DNA of 33,074 bases from Phycisphaerales bacterium (GTDB lineage: Bacteria; Planctomycetota; Phycisphaerae; Phycisphaerales; UBA1924). How positions within the stretch are numbered: the stretch's first letter is position 1; every line of letters starts with the position of its first letter. The translations under genes and the position numbers were made by a program. Under the pieces are notes generated by a model. The model saw only the letters and a list, made by a program, of their open reading frames with translations. It ran no database searches and had not been told where the DNA came from. The stretch spans positions 1 through 33,074 of the forward strand of contig JAEUJD010000028.1 of the NCBI GenBank assembly GCA_016793015.1. The letters run 5' to 3'. This document shows, one piece after another, positions 1-7,455 of this stretch.

Positions 1-171
1 GTTGGCGATTCGCTCTCCGACCTTGCGATCGCCGAGCGCGTCGCGTACTTCGCCTGTCCGAGCAACGCCGACGAGAAGCTCAAGCCCCACGCGCAGTACG
101 TCTCGAACCACGAAGAGATCGAAGGCGTACTCGACATCATCGAGCACCTCGGCCGGCTGCGCGATTCCTGA
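1..171 (+). CDS. HAD-superfamily phosphatase, C-terminal fragment
   Basis: The frame is open from the window edge and runs 56 codons to TGA at 169-171; the start lies outside. The first visible residues, VGDSLSDLAIA, match HAD motif IV (G-D-x3-D), whose two Asp residues hold Mg2+ in phosphohydrolases. The next stretch, with CPSNADEKLKPHAQYVS, is the usual tail of small-molecule HAD phosphatases, where the chain passes to a last strand and a C-terminal helix (EGVLDIIEHLGRL). The substrate cannot be told from this fragment; sugar phosphatases and phosphoserine-phosphatase-like enzymes are both possible. It converges on rpiB, which ends about 65 bp downstream on the other strand. Confidence 0.7.
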   Translation, partial: VGDSLSDLAIAERVAYFACPSNADEKLKPHAQYVSNHEEIEGVLDIIEHLGRLRDS

Positions 172-237
172 TTGTCTTGAACCCAACGGCCAGTCGATCC
201 ACCTGCGCCGTTCGGTCAATGCGCGACCGGCCCGGGC

Positions 238-702
238 TCAATCCTTGATGCTTCCCGGATCCTTCTCGTGCTCGATCGCCGTGATCTTCTCGATGCGCCG
301 GGTGTGACGACCGCCCGCGAAAGGGGTCGCGATCCACTGTTCCACGATCTTTTCGATCAGCCTCTGCCCCAGCAGGTCCGCCGACAGGCACAAAATATTC
401 GAGTTGTTGTGGCTCCGCGAGAGCTGCGCCGTGATCTCGTCGTGTACGTTGGCGGCGCGAACTCCCTTGACCTTGTTCGCTGCGATGCTCATGCCGATGC
501 CGGTGCCGCAGATCAGCACGCCGAGCTCGATCTGCCCCTTCGCCAGCGCGTTACCCACCTTGAACGCCGGCTCCGGATAATCGCACGGTTCACCCGATGC
601 GTCACCGAGAATCTGCACCTCGTGCCCTTCGCTCCGAAGCTTCTCGGAAAGCAACTTGATCGACGCCGCTCCGCGATGGTCCGCGCCCAGTCCGATCTTC
701 AT
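238..702 (-). CDS. rpiB: Ribose-5-phosphate isomerase B (RpiB/LacAB family)
   Basis: A 154-residue cytosolic enzyme interconverting ribulose-5-phosphate and ribose-5-phosphate in the pentose phosphate pathway. Family signatures are clear: GADHRG at 6-11 (phosphate-binding Asp8-His9), the catalytic Cys65 in ICGTGIGMSIAANK, the HDE of the active-site loop at 87-89, SHNNSN at 97-102, and GGRHTRRIEKI near 130-140. Length is normal for the family (about 145-155). Its ATG overlaps the stop codon of the upstream fusion gene (ATGA, 702-699), so the two are probably translationally coupled. The order Sua5, low-Mr phosphatase, RpiB mirrors ywlC-ywlE-ywlF of Bacillus subtilis. The window also carries zwf and pgl, but about 26 kb away. 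Confidence 0.93.
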   Translation of the reverse strand: MKIGLGADHRGAASIKLLSEKLRSEGHEVQILGDASGEPCDYPEPAFKVGNALAKGQIELGVLICGTGIGMSIAANKVKGVRAANVHDEITAQLSRSHNNSNILCLSADLLGQRLIEKIVEQWIATPFAGGRHTRRIEKITAIEHEKDPGSIKD

Positions 703-1898
703 GACTTTTCTCCGGCCGCCCTGACCCTGGGCTTCGCCACCTTCACACTCTCGCCCGGCAGCAGTCGCTGCTCGGTAAACCGCTGAAGAATACCGAGCCG
801 GATGCGCTCCGCGGTCTTGCGGTACGCATCGAGCCCGGCCCCGATCGGGTCCGGAATATCGCCCGAGCCGTCCAGCAGCATCACCTTGTCCTTCGCGTCC
901 GGCGCGATCAACACCGCCGCTTCCCGGTGCGCGCGTGTCATTGTGAAGACAAAGTCGGCGCTCCGGATCATCTCCGCTGTGAGGCCACGCGATCGGTGAC
1001 GCGCTGCTTCGCGACCTATTCCCATGCCCGCCAGGGCCTCGTCACCCTCCGGCGTTGCGGGCTCGCCGTCCGATGCTGATGTCCCCGCCGACTCCGCTCG
1101 CACCAATCCGCCCCCGTCCACAAAGGACCGCGCAAGTACGTCGCGTGCGATCCGCTCCGCCATCGGGCTGCGGCAGGTGTTCCCCGAGCAGACAAACAGC
1201 ACCTTCGTCGTCACGGCATTATCAATTTCACGCGCTGTCAGTGCGCCCTCCGACTCGACCCGATAGCCCCCCGCCTTGGTCAGGCGCAGGGCCGATGAAA
1301 TCCGTCCGTACGAGGTCGCGCCATCATCTATACAAAGCGCAACTCCCGCGGCCTCGAGGCTCAGCCCGAGATCGGCCCCGTCGAGCAATCGACCGCTTGC
1401 GCTGATCGCGCTCGGAACCCGATCCATAGCGACCGGTACCTTCGCTCGCGCCAGCACCTCGCGTGCAAACCCGTGATCCGGCACACGCACCGACACCATG
1501 TCGCCCGCGATGAACGCCCCGGAGATCTCTCCGGCAACGGACTTTGCCGCGACCCCCTCGACAAGCAACCGAACCGGCCCGGGCATCAATTTCGACATGA
1601 TCCGTTCGTGCACCGGGGCCTTGATTCGAAGCGCCTTGATCACGCTTGCCGCGTCCGGCGCGTGCCAGGTAAACCCGTTCGGGCCGACTCCCTTGGCCGA
1701 AATCGTGCGCTTGACACCGGGAGCAAAGGCCGCCAGCCTGCCCAGGGTGTCGGGCTCCGCGGCGCTTGCAGCGAGGCCATACACGGTTTCTGTCGGAAAA
1801 ATCACCAACTCCCCCTGCTGGATCAGGGACGCGGCACGGGCTGCCAGGGCATCCCGCTCCTTTTCCGTCAGAGATTGCAAACGAACGATTTCGGACAC
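699..1898 (-). CDS. YrdC/Sua5-domain protein fused to low-molecular-weight protein (arginine?) phosphatase
   Basis: From GTG at 1898 this is 399 residues. Residues 1-225 form a YrdC/Sua5 fold domain (FPTETVYGLA at 34-43, LMPGPVRLL at 104-112, SVRVPDHGFA near 136). YrdC proteins make threonylcarbamoyl-AMP for tRNA t6A, but here the K-x-R and S-x-N signature positions are not recognisable, so activity is doubtful. Residues 230-399 are a low-Mr phosphatase: P-loop CSGNTCRS with Cys237 and Arg243, and the Asp350 general acid in DPIG. Thr241 sits where YwlE-type arginine phosphatases have Thr and tyrosine phosphatases usually have Ile/Leu. The frame stays open upstream to 2039, but those codons show no family similarity and fall in the divergent intergenic region. 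GTG 1898 follows a TACCTT box by 5 nt. Confidence 0.85.
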   Translation of the reverse strand: MSEIVRLQSLTEKERDALAARAASLIQQGELVIFPTETVYGLAASAAEPDTLGRLAAFAPGVKRTISAKGVGPNGFTWHAPDAASVIKALRIKAPVHERIMSKLMPGPVRLLVEGVAAKSVAGEISGAFIAGDMVSVRVPDHGFAREVLARAKVPVAMDRVPSAISASGRLLDGADLGLSLEAAGVALCIDDGATSYGRISSALRLTKAGGYRVESEGALTAREIDNAVTTKVLFVCSGNTCRSPMAERIARDVLARSFVDGGGLVRAESAGTSASDGEPATPEGDEALAGMGIGREAARHRSRGLTAEMIRSADFVFTMTRAHREAAVLIAPDAKDKVMLLDGSGDIPDPIGAGLDAYRKTAERIRLGILQRFTEQRLLPGESVKVAKPRVRAAGEKS

Positions 1899-1903
1899 CC
1901 TCA

Positions 1904-1909
1904 AAGGTA
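1904..1909 (-). promoter_or_regulatory. Putative -10 box TACCTT, leaderless start of the YrdC-phosphatase gene
   Basis: Read on the minus strand, TACCTT is followed by 5 nt (TGAGG) and then the GTG start at 1898. This fits TANNNT placed so that transcription would begin at or near the start codon. TGAGG could alternatively act as a very close Shine-Dalgarno, so the call is tentative. No good -35 was found. Confidence 0.3.
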
Positions 1910-2091
1910 GACAAGAAAAGGCGGCAAACGCCGCTCGGTTCGGTAGATGCACGGCCCGGCAGGTGGAACCCGTACGCCCCCCGCCCGAATAGGATGGGCG
2001 GTCCTTTCGTGAGGGCTTCGGGATTTTTGCCGCACCCACGCCGATCCGGCTTCATCCGATCGGGCTTCCTCGGCAAGTAGGACGGTCGATT

Positions 2092-3276
2092 ATGAATCCA
2101 ACCACACAACATCCACAACGCGATCGTCACGCCTTCACGCTCATCGAATTGCTCGTCGTCATCGCCCTGATCGGCATCCTGATCGGGATTCTGCTGCCCG
2201 CGCTCGGCGGAGCACGCAAGGTCGCCCGCGCACAGGCGACCCGCAACATGCTGAGCCAGATCGCCGCTCAGTCCGCCGCCTTCGAAACCGAAAACCGGCG
2301 CGCCCCGGGCTACTTCTCGCCCCGCGAAATGGGAATGTTTACCAACACCGGCCAGGGCAACGGCACCGACGGTAAAGGGATGACCGCGATGCAGAACATC
2401 CTGCTCGACCTCAGCGGCAAGGACGCCATCGTCGTCGGGACACCGCAAAAGAACGCCAGCGACTACCTCCAACAGGTCGGTCCGCTTGGCAATCAACCGA
2501 CGGATCAAGAGGTCCGTGTCAATCCCACGTTGATTGGCACCGGAAAAACCAACTACTTCAGCCCGGGTAAGAAAAACCTGGTCAGCTTCGAGGCCGGACC
2601 AACGGCAAATTCGCCCCGTGTTGGTGTGAAACTCACAGGCCGAGCCGACGATCTTCAGTTGCCCGATCTGGTGGATTACGAAGGCCAGCCAGTGCTCGCG
2701 TGGCAGATGGATGAGTCGTGCAGGCTGCCGATCGACCGCGGCGTCGGCCAGAACACGTTTGTGAGCGTGGATTCCGGTCCGACCGGCAATCTCCCCGCCC
2801 GCTTCTACTGGGGCTCCAACTCCGGCATCCTGCGCAGCAAAGCGCAGGGCAAGCTGGCGATCGATTCGACGTACGACAATTCTGCTCAAGACCGTGGCAG
2901 CACCAGTCTGCTGGCGTTCGGGATCGGAGGCGACCCGATGAACTACTCCAATACCGGGGCGCTCGCGACGCTCATGGCGCTCGTCGGCAACCCGGGAACG
3001 CCCAATCCCACGCCCGATCCCAAGACTGCGAACATCGAGGACATGCTCCCCGCTGCGCCGCGTGGCAAGATCATCTTCCACGCGCCCGGCACCGATGGCA
3101 TCTTCCTTTCTCAGAAGGAAGGCTCGCGGTTCTTCAAGGGCAACGCTCGCTCGGTTTACTACGGTGTCGGTCTCAAGGACACGGGCAATCCCGGTGCGTT
3201 CTACACCGACACAGCCGGAAAGCCGACTTCCATCAACTTCCTCGATCGCTTCGACGACATCGTGATCGCGAACTGA
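2092..3276 (+). CDS. Type II secretion/type IV pilin-like pseudopilin, prepilin N-terminal methylation domain
   Basis: A 394-residue protein with a class III signal: a short basic leader (to about Arg12-His13-Ala14) followed by FTLIELLVVIALIGILIGIL, the hydrophobic stem of pilins. Glu19 is position +5 of the predicted mature protein. The residue before the cut is Ala14 instead of the usual Gly, which prepilin peptidases can tolerate. The remaining roughly 350 residues are a soluble domain I do not recognise; it does not show the signature of the common planctomycete DUF1559 pseudopilins. It probably sits in the inner membrane as part of a pseudopilus. AGGA at 2079-2082, 9 nt before ATG, is a usable ribosome site. 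It is transcribed away from the phosphatase fusion and is followed by a likely terminator. Confidence 0.85.
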   Translation: MNPTTQHPQRDRHAFTLIELLVVIALIGILIGILLPALGGARKVARAQATRNMLSQIAAQSAAFETENRRAPGYFSPREMGMFTNTGQGNGTDGKGMTAMQNILLDLSGKDAIVVGTPQKNASDYLQQVGPLGNQPTDQEVRVNPTLIGTGKTNYFSPGKKNLVSFEAGPTANSPRVGVKLTGRADDLQLPDLVDYEGQPVLAWQMDESCRLPIDRGVGQNTFVSVDSGPTGNLPARFYWGSNSGILRSKAQGKLAIDSTYDNSAQDRGSTSLLAFGIGGDPMNYSNTGALATLMALVGNPGTPNPTPDPKTANIEDMLPAAPRGKIIFHAPGTDGIFLSQKEGSRFFKGNARSVYYGVGLKDTGNPGAFYTDTAGKPTSINFLDRFDDIVIAN

Positions 3277-3301
3277 ATCACCGAAGGCCCGAACACTGCT
3301 G

Positions 3302-3356
3302 AACGCTCGCTCCGGGCTTCTTCCCCACAGAAGAATGCTGGGATCGGGCGTTTTTT
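3302..3356 (+). terminator. Probable intrinsic terminator after the pseudopilin gene
   Basis: AACGCTCG (3302-3309) pairs with CGGGCGTT (3345-3352) with one wobble, and an inner perfect hairpin TTCTTC/GAAGAA (3318-3323 with 3330-3335) lies between them. Six T residues (3351-3356) follow. It starts 26 nt after the pseudopilin stop. The internal bulges make it less canonical than a simple stem. Confidence 0.55.
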
Positions 3357-3399
3357 CTGTGCCGCGTTACCCGCCAACGGGAGGGCATCGGCGGTTCAT

Positions 3400-3405
3400 T
3401 AGACT
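3400..3405 (+). promoter_or_regulatory. Putative -10 box TAGACT upstream of comEC
   Basis: TAGACT matches TATAAT at four positions, and the same hexamer precedes the gene at 15523. Transcription would start near 3412, between a possible TTG start (3415) and the ATG at 3451. No convincing -35 is visible. Confidence 0.3.
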
Positions 3406-3450
3406 CGCTACAGCTTGCCGGGCAGCACTCTCCAAAACTGTTCCGTACGA

Positions 3451-5592
3451 ATGGCTCGCATCCGCGCTGCGTGCACGCTGCTCTTTCTGGCTGTCGGCGT
3501 TTTTCTGTCTTGGGAACTTCCAGAAGCCGGCTTTACCATCCCGCTCTCGCCGGTAGCGTACCTGCTCCTCGCGGCAACCCTCGGCGCAATCGCGCTCGGT
3601 TTTCCCCTCACCAGCCGAAGCGAACCAACCCTCGTGGTTCGCACGCCGGTAGTTCGCGCCCCGGTGGTCCTGCTTTGCTGTGGAGTATGTGCGTTCGGAC
3701 TTGGATGGGGCCAACTCCGCCTCAGGACTGCTGCGAGCGAGCTTTCTCTGCTGCTTGCGCCATCGAGCAAGTCGTCGACGATCCGACTGACGATCCTCGA
3801 GAACCCGCGCACCAGGCCCGACGCAACATCGTGGTCCTGTCTCGTCCGCGTGCGTTCGATCGTGACCGACGCGGGCAGCACGCCCATCAACCGCAATGTC
3901 TGGCTCACCGTGAAGTCCGCCACTCCGCCCCGGCCTGGCGACCGCCGGATCGCCATCGCGTCGTTTCGACCGATTGAACCTCCCCGAAATCCGGGCGAGT
4001 TTGATCTCAGGCGCTGGGCAAACGATCGCGCGATCGACGGTTCGCTGTTTGTCGCATCCGCGCAGCTCATCCGGCCGGACGAATCACCCGCCGGGTTCTT
4101 CGAATCCTTCTCGGATTCAATCCGTCGTATGCACGGCGCCCTGCGGGCCCGCGCGAGCGACACAGTGGACGCACTCGCATTCCGCGCCTCGCCCGATGCA
4201 CAGCAACTGCTGCGGGGCCTCCTGCTCGGGGAGAATCCGCCCGCGCCGTCGGAAGGGCTTGCCGCCTTCTACCAGCTCGGGCTTGCCCACATCCTCTCGA
4301 TCAGCGGTTTCCACCTGATGGTCTTCGCTGCCGCGGCCCTGCTCGCGCTCCGCCTTTTCGGCGATCTCGGTCGCCTCGAACCGCTGCTTGTCGCCGGGGC
4401 GATCCTCTTCTTTCTCGCAATCGTTCCCGCAAGTTCGCCCCTCGTGCGCGCCGCGACCATCCTGCTTGTCCTGCTCGGTGCCGAGTGCTTCGGTCGTCGC
4501 TACGACCGCCTTACGCTGCTCTGCTGGACGGCGGTCGCCGTGCTCCTGTTCCGCCCCAGCGAACTCTGGTCGCTCGGTTTCCAGCTCAGCTTCGGCCTCA
4601 CTGCGGCACTGCTCGCGCTCGGACAGCGTCTCACGCTCCGGCTCTTTCCGACCCCGCTCGGTGTACGTCCTCGCACGCACTGGATGTGGTCGCACGTGCG
4701 TCGTGCCGTGATTGCGATTGTCGTGACCGGCATGCTCTGCTGGGCGCTCTCAGCGCCCTGGATTGCATCCAACGTCGGCATCTTTAATCCGCTTTCGATC
4801 CTGACCGCCGTTTTCATCACCCCCTTCATCGTGCTTGCCCTTTGGATTGGGTACGGGGCACTGATCCTCGGGATGGCGATTCCACCCCTCGCCCCGCTCG
4901 CTTCGGCACCGATCGGCGCGCTCGCCGACTTTTCCATCGCAACGGCCCGCTGGTGGGATTCCCTCCACGTCGCGGTCATCCGGCTTCCGCCGCTTTCACC
5001 GGTCTGGGCAATTGCAGCGACCACTGTTCTCACGCTCTGGTTCGTTCGCGGTCGGCTGCGGCTGCCCCGCTTCGTGGTGCTCGCGGGAGTCCTCGTCGTC
5101 TGGGGCACGCTCGAGATGATCCTCCTCCACCGCCTCCCCTCCACTATCACTGCCCGCGTCTACCTGCTCGACGAATCGCCCGCCAACTGCACCATCATCC
5201 GCACGCACCACACCTCGATCATGGTGAACGCCGGCACATCCAACCCCACCGGGCAGGGACGCGATCTTGCCCAGGTCGCCCGGCGGATCGGGGCCTGGCG
5301 ACTCGACACGCTGATTCTGGACGCCAGCGACCCGCTTGCCGCGACGGGCGCTCCCGAAGTGATACGCAACCTCCGGCCTTCGATCGTCATCATCGCTGGA
5401 GAGGCAAATGCGGCTCTGGTGCAGCCCCTGATCTCAACCGCCGGCGGATCTGGGGCAGAGGTTCGATTCGCCAAGTCACTCCAACTGGCCTTGGAGCCCC
5501 TGGGGCTGCCTCTGGATGGGTTGCTCCCTCATCGCACCGAGGGCACCTCGCGCGGGATGGCGATTGTGGACATCCTTTCCACGCCCCAATAA
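3451..5592 (+). CDS. comEC: ComEC/Rec2-family DNA-uptake channel protein with degenerate C-terminal domain
   Basis: About 713 residues from ATG 3451; an in-frame TTG at 3415 would add 12. It starts with transmembrane helices, then a DUF4131-like soluble part with RPGDRRIAIASFRPIEPPRN and NPGEFDLRRW (the typical ComEC 'NPG.FD...' turn). The competence domain follows: LRGLLLGE, then FYQLGLAHILSISGFHLMVF, the hallmark of ComEC channels, and a run of hydrophobic helices with LGFQLSFGLTAALLAL. Family members carry single-stranded DNA across the inner membrane. The last roughly 150 residues have the layout of the metallo-beta-lactamase domain but lack the H-x-H-x-D-H ligands; DTLILDASDPLAATG stands where the metal motif should be. 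Other competence genes are not in view. Confidence 0.85.
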   Translation: MARIRAACTLLFLAVGVFLSWELPEAGFTIPLSPVAYLLLAATLGAIALGFPLTSRSEPTLVVRTPVVRAPVVLLCCGVCAFGLGWGQLRLRTAASELSLLLAPSSKSSTIRLTILENPRTRPDATSWSCLVRVRSIVTDAGSTPINRNVWLTVKSATPPRPGDRRIAIASFRPIEPPRNPGEFDLRRWANDRAIDGSLFVASAQLIRPDESPAGFFESFSDSIRRMHGALRARASDTVDALAFRASPDAQQLLRGLLLGENPPAPSEGLAAFYQLGLAHILSISGFHLMVFAAAALLALRLFGDLGRLEPLLVAGAILFFLAIVPASSPLVRAATILLVLLGAECFGRRYDRLTLLCWTAVAVLLFRPSELWSLGFQLSFGLTAALLALGQRLTLRLFPTPLGVRPRTHWMWSHVRRAVIAIVVTGMLCWALSAPWIASNVGIFNPLSILTAVFITPFIVLALWIGYGALILGMAIPPLAPLASAPIGALADFSIATARWWDSLHVAVIRLPPLSPVWAIAATTVLTLWFVRGRLRLPRFVVLAGVLVVWGTLEMILLHRLPSTITARVYLLDESPANCTIIRTHHTSIMVNAGTSNPTGQGRDLAQVARRIGAWRLDTLILDASDPLAATGAPEVIRNLRPSIVIIAGEANAALVQPLISTAGGSGAEVRFAKSLQLALEPLGLPLDGLLPHRTEGTSRGMAIVDILSTPQ

Positions 5593-5677
5593 CCACCCAA
5601 AGACCCGCATGTGGGCCTATCCCGAACCCTTCGAGGCACCTTCGGAAACTCCGGAAAGCCGTTCGCCGATTCTCGTG

Positions 5678-5683
5678 TAAGAT
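5678..5683 (+). promoter_or_regulatory. Possible -10 box TAAGAT upstream of the HAF-repeat protein
   Basis: TAAGAT with TG directly upstream lies in a locally AT-richer stretch 65 nt before ATG 5749. No matching -35 is seen at the right distance. It is the best promoter candidate in the 156-nt gap after comEC. Confidence 0.25.
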
Positions 5684-5748
5684 ATTGCGTATTCTGGCCT
5701 TCCGTATGTTTTCGGGGGCCTTGTCTCGGGTCGGGGTGGATATCGATC

Positions 5749-7347
5749 ATGCCGGCGTTTCATTCCATCGCGATTGCGTGCTCGGCAATTTTTGCCTGTG
5801 CGATCGCACAGGCGGAGCCGGTGTACAAGGTCGTGGGGATCCCGCTGCTCCCCGGCGCGACTTCGGGCGAGGCCGTCGCCGTCAACAACAAGGGCGTGGT
5901 CATCGGGCGCTGCCGGATCGGCGACAACTACTACGGCTTTCAATACGACGCTTCCGTTGATGTCGGACCGATCAACCTCGGGCTGCTTGGGCCGAGCGAA
6001 TTGCACGGACTTTGGGGGATCAACGACGACGGGTGGATCGTCGGCACAGTGCAGCACGAGGCCGATCCGTTTGACCACGCCGTACTCATAGCGCCCGGCG
6101 GCACGCGGATCGACATCACACGCGACACCACGGTTCGGACGCCGATGGGCAGCGCGCAGGCTCGGGCGATCAACTCCCTTGGCAGCATCGCCGGCACGAG
6201 CACCTTCGACTGCTCACTGACACAGTCCACAGACTTTGGCAGTCGCTGGAGTCCGGGCGGGTTCTTCGTAACGCCTCTGCTTGGCAGCAACTTCGAGTGC
6301 GCGCCGAGTGCCGCGTTCGCCATCAACGATGCGGGCACGCTTGCCGGACGCGCCCTGATGAATGCCGGCACAATCAGCGAGCCGGTTCTGGTTGATCGCC
6401 CGTTCACATGCGACGACGACGGCCAGGTTCCGCTGCCCACGTTCTCCGGGCCGCTCGAGACAGGCTCTGCGCTCTCGATCAGCAGCCAGGGCGATGTCTG
6501 CGGCGTGGTGCAGGATCTCTTGGATTCGGGCCGCATGCATCCCGCGCTCTGGCTCGGCGGAGCGATCACCCGATTGCACTCGCTGGGCGGCTACGCCGAT
6601 GGCTCGTGCGCGTTCGGAGTGAACGGAAACGCCGACGTGGTGGGCCGCTCCGGCAACGAAGCCTCGGGCGAGGCCGTGCTGTGGGCATCGGGAAACCCTG
6701 ATCCGCTCGCGCTCACATCGCTCACGCAGCCCGCGCTCCACGCGCCCGGTTACCGCCTCGTCACGGCACTCGCGATCAGCGACGGCGGGTTTATTGTCGG
6801 GCGGGGCGTCGGCATCAGCCCGGGCGAATCGAGCGGCAACTCGGTCCCATTCCTTCTGCTCCCGTGCGAACCGGTCATCATTCAGCACCCGCTCGCTCAA
6901 ACTTCCTGTCTGCTCGGTAATCCCGCGTTCTCCGTGCGCGCCGTCGGAGCCGGGCCGCTGAGCTATCAGTGGCGCCGGAATGGTGTGCCGCTCGAAGAAG
7001 GTTCTCAGCACTCCGGAGCGCTGGTCGCCGGTGCCCGCTCGCGGATCATGCGCATCTTCGGCTTCAACTTCGACGATGCGGGCGACTACGACGTTGTCAT
7101 CTCCGGCTCCTGCGGCAGCACCACCACGCCCGTCGCCAACACGCACGTCTGCCGCCCCGACCTCTCCTGCGATGGCATCGTCTCGGATTCCGACTTCCCG
7201 ATCTTCGTCGGCGCGTACGAGATCCTTGACTGCGCCGACCCCGCCATGCCCGTCCGCTGCCCCGCCGACTTCAACGACGACGGTTTCGTGGACGACAGCG
7301 ACTTTGTGCTGTTTGTGCAGGCGTATGAAGCGCTCTTCTGCCCCTAA
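5749..7347 (+). CDS. Secreted HAF-repeat protein with Ig-like domain and C-terminal dockerin-type EF-hand pair
   Basis: The 532-residue product starts at ATG 5749, which opens a classical signal peptide (cleavage near AQA-EP, residue 22). Residues 30-360 contain HAF-type repeats, each with a core such as AVNNKGVVIG, GINDDGWIVG, AINDAGTLAG or GVNGNADVVG, likely forming a beta-propeller-like structure. An Ig-like domain follows (about 372-465, with LSYQWRRNGVPL and DDAGDYDVVISG). The end (468-532) is a pair of EF-hand calcium loops (DGIVSDSDF, then DFNDDGFVDDSDF) with fixed cysteines, ending LFCP. The first loop is altered: DLSCDG replaces DLNGDG. An exported or cell-surface role is likely; no enzymatic activity is evident. 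The same C-terminal module ends three proteins at 30265-32890. Confidence 0.8.
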   Translation: MPAFHSIAIACSAIFACAIAQAEPVYKVVGIPLLPGATSGEAVAVNNKGVVIGRCRIGDNYYGFQYDASVDVGPINLGLLGPSELHGLWGINDDGWIVGTVQHEADPFDHAVLIAPGGTRIDITRDTTVRTPMGSAQARAINSLGSIAGTSTFDCSLTQSTDFGSRWSPGGFFVTPLLGSNFECAPSAAFAINDAGTLAGRALMNAGTISEPVLVDRPFTCDDDGQVPLPTFSGPLETGSALSISSQGDVCGVVQDLLDSGRMHPALWLGGAITRLHSLGGYADGSCAFGVNGNADVVGRSGNEASGEAVLWASGNPDPLALTSLTQPALHAPGYRLVTALAISDGGFIVGRGVGISPGESSGNSVPFLLLPCEPVIIQHPLAQTSCLLGNPAFSVRAVGAGPLSYQWRRNGVPLEEGSQHSGALVAGARSRIMRIFGFNFDDAGDYDVVISGSCGSTTTPVANTHVCRPDLSCDGIVSDSDFPIFVGAYEILDCADPAMPVRCPADFNDDGFVDDSDFVLFVQAYEALFCP

Positions 7348-7443
7348 AGCGGTTTGCCTTCGGGTCCGATGCCCGCTCTCGTCGCTTGGCCTGGTAGGGC
7401 AAGGTCTCGCTCGCAAAGACGGCTTCGTTGCAAACGCTTTGGA

Positions 7444-7449
7444 TAAACT
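7444..7449 (+). promoter_or_regulatory. Putative -10 box TAAACT, leaderless start of the spermidine-synthase-like gene
   Basis: TAAACT is followed by 6 nt and the GTG start at 7456, with no Shine-Dalgarno between. This spacing places the expected transcription start on the start codon. The -35 region is not recognisable. Confidence 0.4.
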
Positions 7450-7455
7450 GATCCG

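Noticed and set aside
1917..1935. Minus-strand hairpin GCGGC-GTTT-GCCGC followed by TTTT, terminator-like
   Set aside because: The stem is only 5 bp and no minus-strand gene lies upstream of it; it stands before, not after, a gene.
1899..2039. N-terminal extension of the YrdC-phosphatase gene
   Set aside because: The 47 extra codons show no YrdC similarity, are Arg/Gly/Ser-rich as expected of non-coding GC-rich DNA, and would occupy the divergent upstream region of the pseudopilin gene.
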